The translations under genes were made by a program, and so were the position numbers. Of a stretch of DNA of 64,000 nucleotides, positions 7,174 to 14,853 are shown piece after piece. How positions within the stretch are numbered: position 1 is the stretch's first letter; each line of letters opens with the position of its first letter. The notes under the pieces are model-generated. The model was not told where the DNA came from, did no database searches, and saw only the letters and a list, made by a program, of their open reading frames with translations. Origin of the DNA: an uncultured Prevotellaceae bacterium (GTDB taxonomy: Bacteria; Bacteroidota; Bacteroidia; Bacteroidales; Bacteroidaceae); the NCBI GenBank assembly GCA_947170495.1, contig CAMVUB010000001.1, positions 1 to 64,000 of the forward strand, given 5' to 3'.

Positions 7174-9006
7174 ATGACCAAGGAAGAGGACCGACAGCGC
7201 ATCGAACGCCTGAAGGCTATCGTACTGAACATGCCCGAGAAGCCCGGTAGCTATCAGTACCATGACGAACATGGTACGATTATCTATGTGGGCAAGGCCA
7301 AGAACCTGAAAGCGCGCTGTTCAACCTACTTCCACACCGAGGTCGATCGTTTCAAGACGAAAGTGCTGGTCAGCAAGATTCACGATATCACCTACACCAT
7401 CGTCAAGACAGAAGCAGAAGCACTGCTGCTCGAGAACCAGCTCATCAAACAATTCCAGCCACGCTATAACGTACTGTTGAAAGATGGCAAGACCTATCCA
7501 AGTATTGCCGTCACGAAGGAATATCTGCCACGCATCTTCAAAACGCGTCGGATTGATCGCCGAGGAGCTATGTATTTCGGTCCCTACAGTCATATTCCGA
7601 CCATCAACGGCCTGCTGGAACTCTTCAAAAACCTCTACCCTATTCGTCGTTGCCACCAGCCGATGAGCAAAGAAGGGGTGGAATCGGGGAAATATAAACT
7701 CTGCCTCGAGTACCACATGAAGAACTGCCTGGGACCGTGCGTAGGCTACCAGAGTCATGAGGAATACATGCAATTCATCGATGCAGCCGTGCGAATTTTG
7801 AAAGGAGACACCGCAGCTTTACGTCGTGAGATGATGGCCGAGATGCAACGGCTGGCAGCAGAGATGAAGTTCGAAGAAGCACAGGTGGTGAAGAAACGCT
7901 ACGACCTCATCACGGCTCACCAGGAAAAGAGCCAAGTCATCCTACCCACAGGGCACAATATCGACGTATTCACCATCGAAAACGACGAAAGAATCGCTTA
8001 CATCAACTACTTGCACGTCGTAGAAGGGGCCATTAACCAAGCGTTCACCTTTGAATATAAGAAGAAGTTGGACGAGACGAAAGAGGAACTGCTCGTGCGC
8101 GGCATCATGGATATGCGCGACCGTTGGGGTTCGACAGCGAAAGAAATCGTGCTGCCGTTCCACGTGGAACTTCCCTTGGAGAATGTCGAGATAACGATTC
8201 CTCTTCGAGGCGATAAAAAGCAGCTCTTAGCGCTATCGGAGCTCAACGTGAAGCAATATAAAGTAGATAGTCTGAAGCAGCAAGACAAGCTGAATCCAGA
8301 ACAGAAAGCGGTGCGACTGATGAAGGAGATACAGGATCACCTGAAGCTCCCTACCCTACCCTATCAAATCGAATGTTTCGATAACTCCAATATTTCGGGC
8401 TCAGATGCGGTGGCAGCTTGTGTGGTCTTCAAGAAGTGCAAACCCAGCAAGGCGGACTATCGCAAGTACAACATCAAGACGGTGATAGGTCCCGACGACT
8501 ACGCCTCGATGCAGGAGGTCGTACGGCGTCGCTACAGCCGGATGGTGGACGAGGGCACTCCCCTACCCGACCTCATCATCACAGACGGTGGAATCGGACA
8601 AATGAATGTGGTTCGAGCGGTAGTTGAAGGTGAACTAGGACTCCAGATTCCTATCGCTGGATTGGCGAAAGACGACAAGCATCGAACACATGAACTGCTT
8701 TATGGCAATCCTCCGATGACGGTGGCCCTGAAACAAGACAGCGCCCTCTTCCGTCTGCTCACACAGATCCAGGACGAGGTACACCGCTTCGCCATCACTT
8801 TCCATCGCGACAAGCGCAGCAAGAGCATGGTGAAATCGGAGCTCGACAGCATTCCCGGCATCGGTCCCAAGACCAAACAAGCCCTCCTGAAAGCCTTCAA
8901 GAGTGTGAAACGCATCAAGGAAGCCAACCTCGAAGACCTGGCGAACATCATCGGTGAAGCCAAAGCAAAGACAATGAAACTGCACTTAAACAAAGAACTT
9001 AAATGA
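7174..9006 (+). CDS. uvrC: Excinuclease ABC subunit C
   Basis: Makes both incisions around UvrB-marked DNA lesions in nucleotide excision repair. The N-terminal GIY-YIG nuclease (KPGSYQYHDEHGTIIYVGKA) is followed by a Cys cluster, a UVR segment (AEMKFEEAQVVKKRYDL), an RNase H-like 5' incision domain (ECFDNSNISGSDAVAACV; LIITDGGIGQM) and C-terminal helix-hairpin-helix motifs (SIPGIGPKTKQALL). 610 aa is normal. A 14-bp palindrome, GTTCCACGTGGAAC at 8157-8170, inside the gene resembles a degenerate parS. Confidence 0.95.
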   Translation: MTKEEDRQRIERLKAIVLNMPEKPGSYQYHDEHGTIIYVGKAKNLKARCSTYFHTEVDRFKTKVLVSKIHDITYTIVKTEAEALLLENQLIKQFQPRYNVLLKDGKTYPSIAVTKEYLPRIFKTRRIDRRGAMYFGPYSHIPTINGLLELFKNLYPIRRCHQPMSKEGVESGKYKLCLEYHMKNCLGPCVGYQSHEEYMQFIDAAVRILKGDTAALRREMMAEMQRLAAEMKFEEAQVVKKRYDLITAHQEKSQVILPTGHNIDVFTIENDERIAYINYLHVVEGAINQAFTFEYKKKLDETKEELLVRGIMDMRDRWGSTAKEIVLPFHVELPLENVEITIPLRGDKKQLLALSELNVKQYKVDSLKQQDKLNPEQKAVRLMKEIQDHLKLPTLPYQIECFDNSNISGSDAVAACVVFKKCKPSKADYRKYNIKTVIGPDDYASMQEVVRRRYSRMVDEGTPLPDLIITDGGIGQMNVVRAVVEGELGLQIPIAGLAKDDKHRTHELLYGNPPMTVALKQDSALFRLLTQIQDEVHRFAITFHRDKRSKSMVKSELDSIPGIGPKTKQALLKAFKSVKRIKEANLEDLANIIGEAKAKTMKLHLNKELK

Positions 9007-9016
9007 TATTTATACG

Positions 9017-9155
9017 CAACATAAATCTTACATTAATCTGAACATAAATCATGTTATAATCCGAACAAAAATCTAACGTAAATCAGAACATAAATCTCTA
9101 TAAAGCTGCACTAAAGAAAAATATTTAGGTTTAGATTTAATGAAGATTTAAGTTC
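9017..9155. repeat. 23-bp tandem repeat array A
   Basis: Units starting (G/C)AAC at 9017, 9040, 9063 and 9086 repeat every 23 bp with consensus GAACATAAATCTnAC. One inverted unit ending ATTTAAGTTC lies at 9133-9155. The array fills the uvrC-dtd gap. Confidence 0.85.
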
Positions 9156-9183
9156 AAAAAAACTACATGATGATTTAGGTGTT

Positions 9184-9660
9184 ATGAGAATAGTCATTCA
9201 GCGCGCCAAGGGCGCAAGTGTCACGATTGATGGGAACATAACCGCTGAATTCAGCGGTTTAGGGTACGTCATTCTGCTCGGCATCGAGGCCACCGACACT
9301 CTCGAAGATGTCGATTGGCTGGTCAGAAAGGTGGCTGCCCTGCGCGTCTTCGATGACGAAAACGGCGTCATGAACCGTAGCATCATGGACATTCAAGGCG
9401 AGCATGAAGGTGCCGACGGGAACATAATCGTTGTCAGCCAGTTCACGCTCTTCGCCTCGTACAAGAAAGCTAACCGCCCCTCATGGCTTCGGGCTGCGTC
9501 GCATGACATCAGCATCCCCCTCTACGAGGCGTTCCTCCAGCGACTGAGCGCAACCATCGGCCGTCCCGTAGGACACGGTGAATTCGGCGCAGACATGAAG
9601 GTCGCCCTTACCAACGACGGGCCGGTGACGATTATGATGGATACGAAGAATAAAGAGTAG
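9184..9660 (+). CDS. dtd: D-aminoacyl-tRNA deacylase
   Basis: Removes D-amino acids mischarged on tRNA. The catalytic signature SQFTLFASYKKANRPSW and the C-terminal TNDGPVTIMMDT, close to the NxGPVT motif that forms the chiral proofreading pocket, are intact. The N-terminus MRIVIQRAKGASVTIDG is typical, and 158 aa is slightly longer than the usual ~150. It sits between a 23-bp repeat array and a GC-rich palindrome, so it probably shares a transcript with deoC rather than uvrC. Confidence 0.93.
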   Translation: MRIVIQRAKGASVTIDGNITAEFSGLGYVILLGIEATDTLEDVDWLVRKVAALRVFDDENGVMNRSIMDIQGEHEGADGNIIVVSQFTLFASYKKANRPSWLRAASHDISIPLYEAFLQRLSATIGRPVGHGEFGADMKVALTNDGPVTIMMDTKNKE

Positions 9661-9663
9661 AAG

Positions 9664-9700
9664 ACCCTCCCCCCTGCCCCTCCCTTGTAGGGAGGGGAGT
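9664..9700. repeat. GC-rich palindrome, dtd-deoC gap
   Basis: Arms CCCCTCCCT/AGGGAGGGG (9677-9685, 9689-9697) around TGT, preceded by ACCCTCCCCCCTG. Nearly identical, including the following AGTAATTAC, to the copy in rnhA at 63.2 kb. An inverted copy lies about 90 bp downstream in deoC. Confidence 0.9.
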
Positions 9701-9768
9701 AATTACATGACAAGAATAGATTAAATACGATAATAATCAATATATTAACCATTAAATGAAAGAGTAAT

Positions 9769-10701
9769 ATGGCAAATGTAACAGCTCCCTCCCTACAAGG
9801 GAGGGCGGGGGGTGAGTCTCCCAACAAGTACGAACAAGCGTTGTCACAGTACAACCTGAACATCAGCGAAGCTGAAGTGGCAGCCGCAGTGAAGAAAATC
9901 ATCGATGAAAAGGTGCCTGAGAACGACACCCTAGAAGTGAAGAAATTCCTCATGGGCAGCGTGGAGCTGACGACGCTGAAAACCACCGACTCGGAAGAGA
10001 GCGTGCTGGCCTTCACAGAGAAAGTTAACCAGTTCTACCACGCCTACCCTACCCTACCGCACGTGGCCACCATCTGTGTATATCCCTGTTTCGCCGAGAT
10101 TGTCTCTCAGAGCCTCGAAGTAGATGGCGTTGAGATAGCGTGCGTCAGTGGTAGTTTTCCGAGCTCACAGGCCGTTTTAGAGGTTAAAGTGGCTGAGACA
10201 GCTCTGGCTCTCAGAGACGGTGCTACTGAGATAGATATCGTCATGAGCGTGGGCAAATACCTGAGCGGCGACTATGAGACTGTATGCGATGAAATCGGCG
10301 AATTGAAATGTGTCTGCGGCGACAAGAAGATGAAGGTGATTCTCGAGAGCGGTCTCCTACCCTCTTGCGCCGACATCAAGCGTGCCAGCCTCCTGGCGAT
10401 GTACGCGGGTGCCGATTACATCAAGACATCCACCGGCAAGGAGAAGCCTGCTGCCACACCCGAGGCAGCCTACGTGATGTGTCAGGCCATCAAGGAGTAC
10501 TACGACAAGACCGGCATCCAGATCGGCTTCAAACCCGCCGGCGGTCTGAACACCGTCCACGATGCCCTCGTCTATTACACCATCGTGAAGGAAGTCCTCG
10601 GCGAACAGTGGCTCACGAACCAGTGGCTCCGTCTCGGCACCTCCCGCCTCGCCAACCTCCTCCTCTCGGAAGTCGTCGGCAAGGAAACGAAATTCTTCTA
10701 A
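9769..10701 (+). CDS. deoC: Deoxyribose-phosphate aldolase
   Basis: Cleaves 2-deoxyribose-5-phosphate to glyceraldehyde-3-phosphate and acetaldehyde in deoxynucleoside catabolism. The Schiff-base lysine lies in ADYIKTSTGK; HVATICVYPCFAEIV, ATEIDIVMSVGKYLSG and IGFKPAGGLN form the TIM-barrel active site. At 310 aa it is about 50 longer than the E. coli enzyme, partly because residues about 5-18 (TAPSLQGRAGGESP) are encoded by an in-frame GC-rich palindrome. If translation began downstream of the palindrome no good ATG would remain before the conserved fold, so the insert is probably translated. Confidence 0.92.
   Translation: MANVTAPSLQGRAGGESPNKYEQALSQYNLNISEAEVAAAVKKIIDEKVPENDTLEVKKFLMGSVELTTLKTTDSEESVLAFTEKVNQFYHAYPTLPHVATICVYPCFAEIVSQSLEVDGVEIACVSGSFPSSQAVLEVKVAETALALRDGATEIDIVMSVGKYLSGDYETVCDEIGELKCVCGDKKMKVILESGLLPSCADIKRASLLAMYAGADYIKTSTGKEKPAATPEAAYVMCQAIKEYYDKTGIQIGFKPAGGLNTVHDALVYYTIVKEVLGEQWLTNQWLRLGTSRLANLLLSEVVGKETKFF
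9784..9822. repeat. GC-rich palindrome inside deoC 5' end
   Basis: Arms CCCTCCCT/AGGGAGGG (9787-9794, 9798-9805), then CGGGGGGTGAGTCTC. It is in inverted orientation to the 9664 copy, so the two could pair over more than 30 bp around the deoC start. Read as SLQGRAGGES. Confidence 0.88.
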
Positions 10702-10736
10702 CGAGGAACTCAAATAACGATGAAATGGTAGAAAGA

Positions 10737-10826
10737 GAACTTAAATCTTGCATAAATTGGAACTTAAATCACCTAAGTGATGGTTACAAAGGGAACATAA
10801 ATCTCACTTAAATCGGAACTTAATTC
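10737..10826. repeat. 23-bp tandem repeat array B
   Basis: GAAC(T/A)TAAATC units at 10737/10760 and 10793/10816, each pair spaced exactly 23 bp. The array ends just before the GxxExxY gene and points towards it. Confidence 0.85.
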
Positions 10827-10836
10827 TTTATTAGAC

Positions 10837-11238
10837 ATGACAGATTATGATAAGATGTATGCCATTGTAGGGATTGCCATGCAGGTCTATAATGAATTGG
10901 GATATGGGTTGGCAGAACCCATCTACCAAGAATGTATGTCTATCATCTGTACAGAAGAAGGTATCCAGTGGGAACGGGAAAAACCTTTGGAAATGTATTT
11001 CCACGGTCAACTATTAAAGAAGAAGTATATAGCCGACTTTGTTTGTTTCGGAGATCTTATTGTGGAGTTAAAAGCGGTTGCTAACATTACCAACGAGCAT
11101 CGCGGACAACTTTTCAATTACCTTCGCATCACACAAAGTTCTGCTGGTGTACTTCTGAATTTTGGGAACCCTACCCGACTCATCTCCGAGCGTTACGTAT
11201 ATGATGACACCACCGACACCTTCACCTTCGTCAAATAA
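10837..11238 (+). CDS. GxxExxY protein (PD-(D/E)XK nuclease-like)
   Basis: A 133-aa protein with the family motif GLAEPIY, then IADFVCFGDLIVELKAV, which fits the D...ExK core of a PD-(D/E)XK-type fold. The family is common in Bacteroidota and environmental bacteria; I know of no settled function. The gene is bracketed by 23-bp repeats in opposite orientation (forward in array B, reverse in array C), as if gene and repeats form one cassette. Nuclease activity is an inference from the motif. No neighbour suggests a pathway. Confidence 0.8.
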   Translation: MTDYDKMYAIVGIAMQVYNELGYGLAEPIYQECMSIICTEEGIQWEREKPLEMYFHGQLLKKKYIADFVCFGDLIVELKAVANITNEHRGQLFNYLRITQSSAGVLLNFGNPTRLISERYVYDDTTDTFTFVK

Positions 11239-11240
11239 AA

Positions 11241-11364
11241 TTTAAGTTCAGATTTAAGTAAGATTTAAGTTCGATAACAACAGAACATAAATTTTTAACC
11301 TAAATATTTAAGTTCAGATTTAAGTAAGATTTAAGTTCCAGAACATCGACCCTCATTTAAGTTC
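11241..11364. repeat. 23-bp tandem repeat array C (inverted)
   Basis: Reverse-orientation units: AAGTTC ends at 11249, 11272, 11315 and 11338 (two pairs spaced 23 bp), with a further end at 11364. The sequence GATTTAAGTTC is the complement of the array A/B unit. It begins 3 bp after the GxxExxY stop codon. Confidence 0.85.
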
Positions 11365-11442
11365 CTTTCCCTTCTGAGAGCTCGAAATTTACGCCCTCGT
11401 GGCTGAGATTTAGATTCTACGCGATTCTCAGAGGCATAAAAA

Positions 11443-11479
11443 GAAGCCCAAGGTGCTTAATATTAGCACCTTGGGCTTC
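11443..11479 (-). terminator. Terminator hairpin of the VirE-like gene
   Basis: Perfect 15-bp arms GAAGCCCAAGGTGCT/AGCACCTTGGGCTTC with loop TAATATT. On the minus strand it is followed by TTTTTATG, so it suits the VirE-like gene ending about 125 bp upstream. The 11239-11605 gap holds only this hairpin and array C. Confidence 0.8.
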
Positions 11480-11605
11480 AAAATTTCTGTTAGCAAAGGA
11501 CGAGCAACGAGAAACCAATTGTAAAACTTTGCTAAAAATCAGCAGAATCAGCCATCAAGAGGAAGATTTCTCCTGATGCCGTCATTCATGAGAGCGATTT
11601 GTTTT

Positions 11606-12958
11606 CTACGCCGCCTGGCGAGGGATGAGGACGTAGCTGGTGCCGCGATGATGGCGATGCTGTTCGAAACCGCGCTTGCGCATCGCGACCCCTACCCTCA
11701 CCTTCACCGAGGTGCTGGACACCACGTGAGGATAGTGCATGGTGATGAGCTCCATGATCTCAGCCATGCTGTACTCGCGACCCGTCTCGTTGACCTTGGG
11801 CTTACGGAAGCAAGCATGCACGATGTCGTCGATCTCCATGACATGTTCGAACTGCGCATTGTCGAGCTGAATCTGTCGCGTCTCCTCAGGTGCGAACCAA
11901 TAGCGCATCTCACGCTCACAGACCTCCTCCACGACCTGCGCATACAACTGGTCGTAATCGATGGGTGCCTCATTGTCGATGATGCTTCCAGACGTCAGGC
12001 GGATGCAGAGGTAGCGACGCGAGCCCGTGGGGTCGTTCAGCGGACGAGGGTTGTTGGTAGTCGCCAGGAACGAGGCATAGCGGTGGCGCAACACCTGCGC
12101 ACCCTTGAGGATCGGACGCGCATTCACCGTGCTGCGCGAGATGGACTGCTTCAGCGATGCCTGCTGGCTTGTGGTGTACTGGTCGAACTCATCAAGCACG
12201 ACTATCATGTTGTTTGTCAGCGCCATATCCTTATCGAACTTGTTCGACAGGTTGATGCGATCCAGGAAATACTCCTGTAGTGCAGGAGGCAGCACACGGC
12301 GACAGAACACCGTTTTGCCACAGCCCTGATCGCCGATGAGCGTAGGCACGCTGTCGTTGCCGTGCAGCTGATCCTTCTTCAGCCAGTGAGCCACCGCCGA
12401 GCGCAACCAGATGCTGCAGCGGTAGATGTTCTCGCTGCTGATGCCCGGCAGACGACCAAACAGCTCAGCCACACGGTTGTGGCCATCCCAGCGGGGTAGG
12501 GTAGTGAGGTACTCGCGAACGGGGTCATACTCAGGCACTTCCTCGGAGTGCAGGAGCATCGTGAGCATGCCCTTCAGCCCCTTCATCTTCCCCAGCTGCG
12601 TAAGCGCATCGAGAATGATAGAATTCTCCGCTTCGTACGTCAGCTGGCGGAACGCCGACTCGCTGCCGTCGCGCAAGCGAAACTCCAGACGACCAGCCAC
12701 CACATTGTTGCGTAGCTCGTAACGGGCATTCAGGAACTCCTTCAGCGCCAGCACCTCGTCAGCATCGCCTGCATCCTGAGGGCCATTGTCGGCATCGGTC
12801 TCAACGTCCGCTTTTTCGTCATCGTCCTTCGCTTCTTCGATGTTCTCGACGACATTGTTAATACTTTGGTTTTCAGTAGTCTCTGTGTTCTCTGGGAGAC
12901 CTGTGAGGTCGCTTAACTTCACGCCCTCAGCAACATTCTTTTCAAATGTCTCTTTCAT
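11606..12958 (-). CDS. VirE-like P-loop ATPase with C-terminal DUF3874-type region
   Basis: A 450-aa protein of the virulence-associated E type: a superfamily 3 helicase-like ATPase found in phages and integrated elements. Residues about 25-65 are an acidic, probably disordered linker. Walker A is GDQGCGKT (209-216) and Walker B VVLDEFD (253-259), followed by ATTNNPRPLNDPTGSRRY, a typical sensor/arginine region. The C-terminus resembles DUF3874. No primase domain or partner lies beside it, so it is probably an orphan from a mobile element. It is expressed from its own TACCTTTG promoter and followed by a strong terminator. Confidence 0.8.
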   Translation of the reverse strand: MKETFEKNVAEGVKLSDLTGLPENTETTENQSINNVVENIEEAKDDDEKADVETDADNGPQDAGDADEVLALKEFLNARYELRNNVVAGRLEFRLRDGSESAFRQLTYEAENSIILDALTQLGKMKGLKGMLTMLLHSEEVPEYDPVREYLTTLPRWDGHNRVAELFGRLPGISSENIYRCSIWLRSAVAHWLKKDQLHGNDSVPTLIGDQGCGKTVFCRRVLPPALQEYFLDRINLSNKFDKDMALTNNMIVVLDEFDQYTTSQQASLKQSISRSTVNARPILKGAQVLRHRYASFLATTNNPRPLNDPTGSRRYLCIRLTSGSIIDNEAPIDYDQLYAQVVEEVCEREMRYWFAPEETRQIQLDNAQFEHVMEIDDIVHACFRKPKVNETGREYSMAEIMELITMHYPHVVSSTSVKVRVGVAMRKRGFEQHRHHRGTSYVLIPRQAA

Positions 12959-13009
12959 GATATTAATAAGGTATTAAGGTTATGTCTGGCACTATTGCCT
13001 AACTGGTTG

Positions 13010-13017
13010 CAAAGGTA
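13010..13017 (-). promoter_or_regulatory. -7 promoter element for the VirE-like gene
   Basis: TACCTTTG on the minus strand, 51 bp upstream of the start codon. Confidence 0.7.
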
Positions 13018-13104
13018 CAAATAATTTTTGATATACGCAATACATTTTGACAAAATCTCGAGGTTAAATTTCCACCTAATGTCACCTTTAACACTCAAGC
13101 AATT

Positions 13105-13374
13105 TTCATGCCAAATCGATGCTTCCTTGTGGCATGAAAGACGCGTCCTTATCGCTTGAACGACGCGTCGTGATGGCCGGAGGGACGCGTCGTAATTGCC
13201 GGAGGGACGCGTCGTGTTTTACTGTTCCATGCATGGAACTTGTCAGAAGACCGTGGTCTTCCGCCCGTAAGACCGCGGTCCTCCTGCCAACACACCGCAC
13301 TGCTCAGCCCGATGCACTGCGGTCCTCAGCCCATCACGCCGCACTGCTCTCGCTTTTCCCACGCATGAGAAAAA
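13105..13374. repeat. 22-bp lattice of palindromes (array 1)
   Basis: Palindrome centres fall at 13121.5, 13143.5, 13165.5, 13187.5, 13209.5, 13231.5, 13253.5 and 13275.5, with weaker ones at 13319.5 and 13363.5: an exact 22-bp step. The palindromes differ: GACGCGTC four times, then TTCCATGCATGGAA, GAAGACCGTGGTCTTC and GACCGCGGTC. It begins about 90 bp upstream of the VirE-like promoter. Confidence 0.85.
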
Positions 13375-13433
13375 CTCAACACCCCAGCCAGCCTTCGCAG
13401 AGACAAAAAAACAGGAAATCATCGAAAACCCTA

Positions 13434-14041
13434 CACCTCGCGCAAAATCGCCATAACAACCTCTTTATGAACCACTTGTCGCGCGCTCACACCTACGCAA
13501 CCTCGCGCAACCTCGCGCAACCCTACACGCATCCAGCCTATCAAGCGCCTCAGCACATACGCATATTCAAGTTTCGGGAGTCGCTATTATTTCTTTAACC
13601 GCAAAGGACGCAAAGTTTTTAAGGTTGCATGTCCTCGGGTAGCTTGAGCCATTGCGCTTCGCGAGACCGCAGAGCCGAACAAACGTGCTTCGCACAAGGT
13701 TTTGTTCTAGGCAAAGAACGCAAAGAACATGTCCTCTACTTTCTCTGCGCAGCCTTTGCGTCCTTTGCCCTTTGAAACCTGCGAAGCGTTTCAAAGGTTC
13801 TGCGGTCTTCCGATAGGCATAGGACTGACTTTGAGACCTTTAAAATCTTTGAGTCTTTGCGCCTTTGCGGTTAAAAGAAAAGGACAGTTAACTCCCATTT
13901 CTTCTACCATTTTTACTCCCGATAGTTAAGTACGCTTACTGACTGTGCGCGACCTTGCGTGAGGTTGCGCGAGGTTGCGTAGGGTTAAGCGCGCCATAAC
14001 TGTTTGTTTAACAACCATATACAATCATTTTGCGCGAGGTG
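13434..14041. repeat. Nested inverted-repeat element, about 0.6 kb
   Basis: Two 87-bp inverted arms (13434-13520 and 13955-14041) align without gaps. The outer 15 bp (CACCTCGCGCAAAAT) and the inner 29 bp (CCTACGCAACCTCGCGCAA..., one mismatch) are conserved; the middle is diverged. Inside lies a second inverted pair, TTTAACCGCAAAGGACGCAA at 13594 and its near complement ending at 13875. No credible ORF lies within. It resembles a non-autonomous mobile element, but no target duplication was identified. Confidence 0.7.
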
Positions 14042-14170
14042 TGACCTTTTCGCCTATTTCGTTGATTTTTGGCAATGAGCAATCAGCCTCATCGACACCC
14101 ATAACAGCTGAAATAAGAGGGTAGGGGAGAAAAAACGCCCAATCCTTTGGCGCGTTCAAGAAACTTTTGC

Positions 14171-14178
14171 TACCTTTG
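14171..14178 (+). promoter_or_regulatory. -7 promoter element for the toxin-antitoxin pair
   Basis: TACCTTTG, 21 bp before the antitoxin ATG at 14200. It shows that the ORF start at 14167 cannot be used. Confidence 0.7.
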
Positions 14179-14199
14179 CGGCAGAAAAATGCATATATC

Positions 14200-14445
14200 A
14201 TGACCACAACCATCAACATTTCGGTTAACATGCCTTCTACCTATGGCGTAGAACGGATTACACGTCAGCTTACTGAGTACGCCAAACTTCTCATTGCTCA
14301 GGAAGCACAGGAGTCTGTGATAGGTGAACGTATAGCACTTACGACAGAGATGCTTATGGCTGCACAGAAGGCCGAAGAAGAATTCAAGGCCGGAAAATGC
14401 ACTGATATGCAATCTTTTGAGAAAAGGTTCCAGAAATGGCTATGA
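14200..14445 (+). CDS. Putative antitoxin of a RelE/ParE-type system
   Basis: An 81-aa protein (MTTTINISVNMP...) rich in charged and helical residues, encoded immediately before a RelE/ParE-like toxin and overlapping it by 10 bp. I do not recognise a firm DNA-binding signature; the role is inferred from size, order and overlap. The start at 14200 is preferred because the promoter lies at 14171. Antitoxins of such pairs usually bind their own promoter, and here the promoter-start distance is short. Confidence 0.65.
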   Translation: MTTTINISVNMPSTYGVERITRQLTEYAKLLIAQEAQESVIGERIALTTEMLMAAQKAEEEFKAGKCTDMQSFEKRFQKWL

Positions 14446-14738
14446 ACATTCTGTTTAGCTCTCAGTTTCTGGAGAGCCTGGAATCCATTCTCGAGTTTTA
14501 TGATGTTCGTAATGGCAACGACACCTACAGCAGAAAACTCCTACAAAAGTTTCACCATCAGATAAACCAGCTGGCCACAATGCCCGACATCGGCCGGCAA
14601 ACCGACCATCCACATATTAGAATTCTCTTTGTGGACGACTATGGCATTGAATATGAACAGATAGACAATAGCATCCTTATCATTGATATTTATTCATGCT
14701 TAACCAATCCTGCGTTACGCAAATACAGAAAAAAATAA
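14436..14738 (+). CDS. RelE/ParE-family toxin
   Basis: A 100-aa protein with the plan of RelE/ParE toxins: an N-terminal strand (NILFSSQFLESLESILEFY), a helix with a KLLQKFHHQINQLATMPDIGRQT segment, the strand IRILFVDDYGIEYEQID and a final strand ILIIDIYSC. RelE members cleave ribosome-bound mRNA and ParE members inhibit gyrase; the sequence does not tell which. It is translationally coupled to the upstream antitoxin. Confidence 0.75.
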   Translation: MAMNILFSSQFLESLESILEFYDVRNGNDTYSRKLLQKFHHQINQLATMPDIGRQTDHPHIRILFVDDYGIEYEQIDNSILIIDIYSCLTNPALRKYRKK

Positions 14739-14809
14739 GCCTTTCTGCATTTTTGAACCCTTAAATCAATATTTTTCTTTGATTTTCTTGCGCGTTGGAA
14801 AATAATGCG

Positions 14810-14817
14810 TACATTTG
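14810..14817 (+). promoter_or_regulatory. -7 promoter element for the CXXX-repeat operon
   Basis: TACATTTG with TTG 19 bp upstream (14788-14790), as in Bacteroides promoters. It overlaps the longer ORF start at 14815 and so supports the start at 14854. Confidence 0.7.
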
Positions 14818-14853
14818 CAGCGGGGTTTACAATTAAATAAAAACGACATACTT

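Noticed and set aside
8157-8170. GTTCCACGTGGAAC in uvrC as a full parS site
   Set aside because: It departs from the consensus at three outer positions and encodes part of UvrC; kept only as a possible degenerate site.
13140-13374. Possible CRISPR array
   Set aside because: The step is 22 bp with no constant repeat and no spacers, units are palindromes of differing sequence, and no cas gene is present.
13119-13598. 159-aa plus-strand ORF over the lattice array
   Set aside because: It runs through the palindrome lattice and an inverted-repeat arm; no domain, promoter or credible protein pattern.
13567-13929. Short ORFs on both strands in the nested inverted-repeat element
   Set aside because: Built from CGCAAAG-type repeats and their complements; no recognisable protein.
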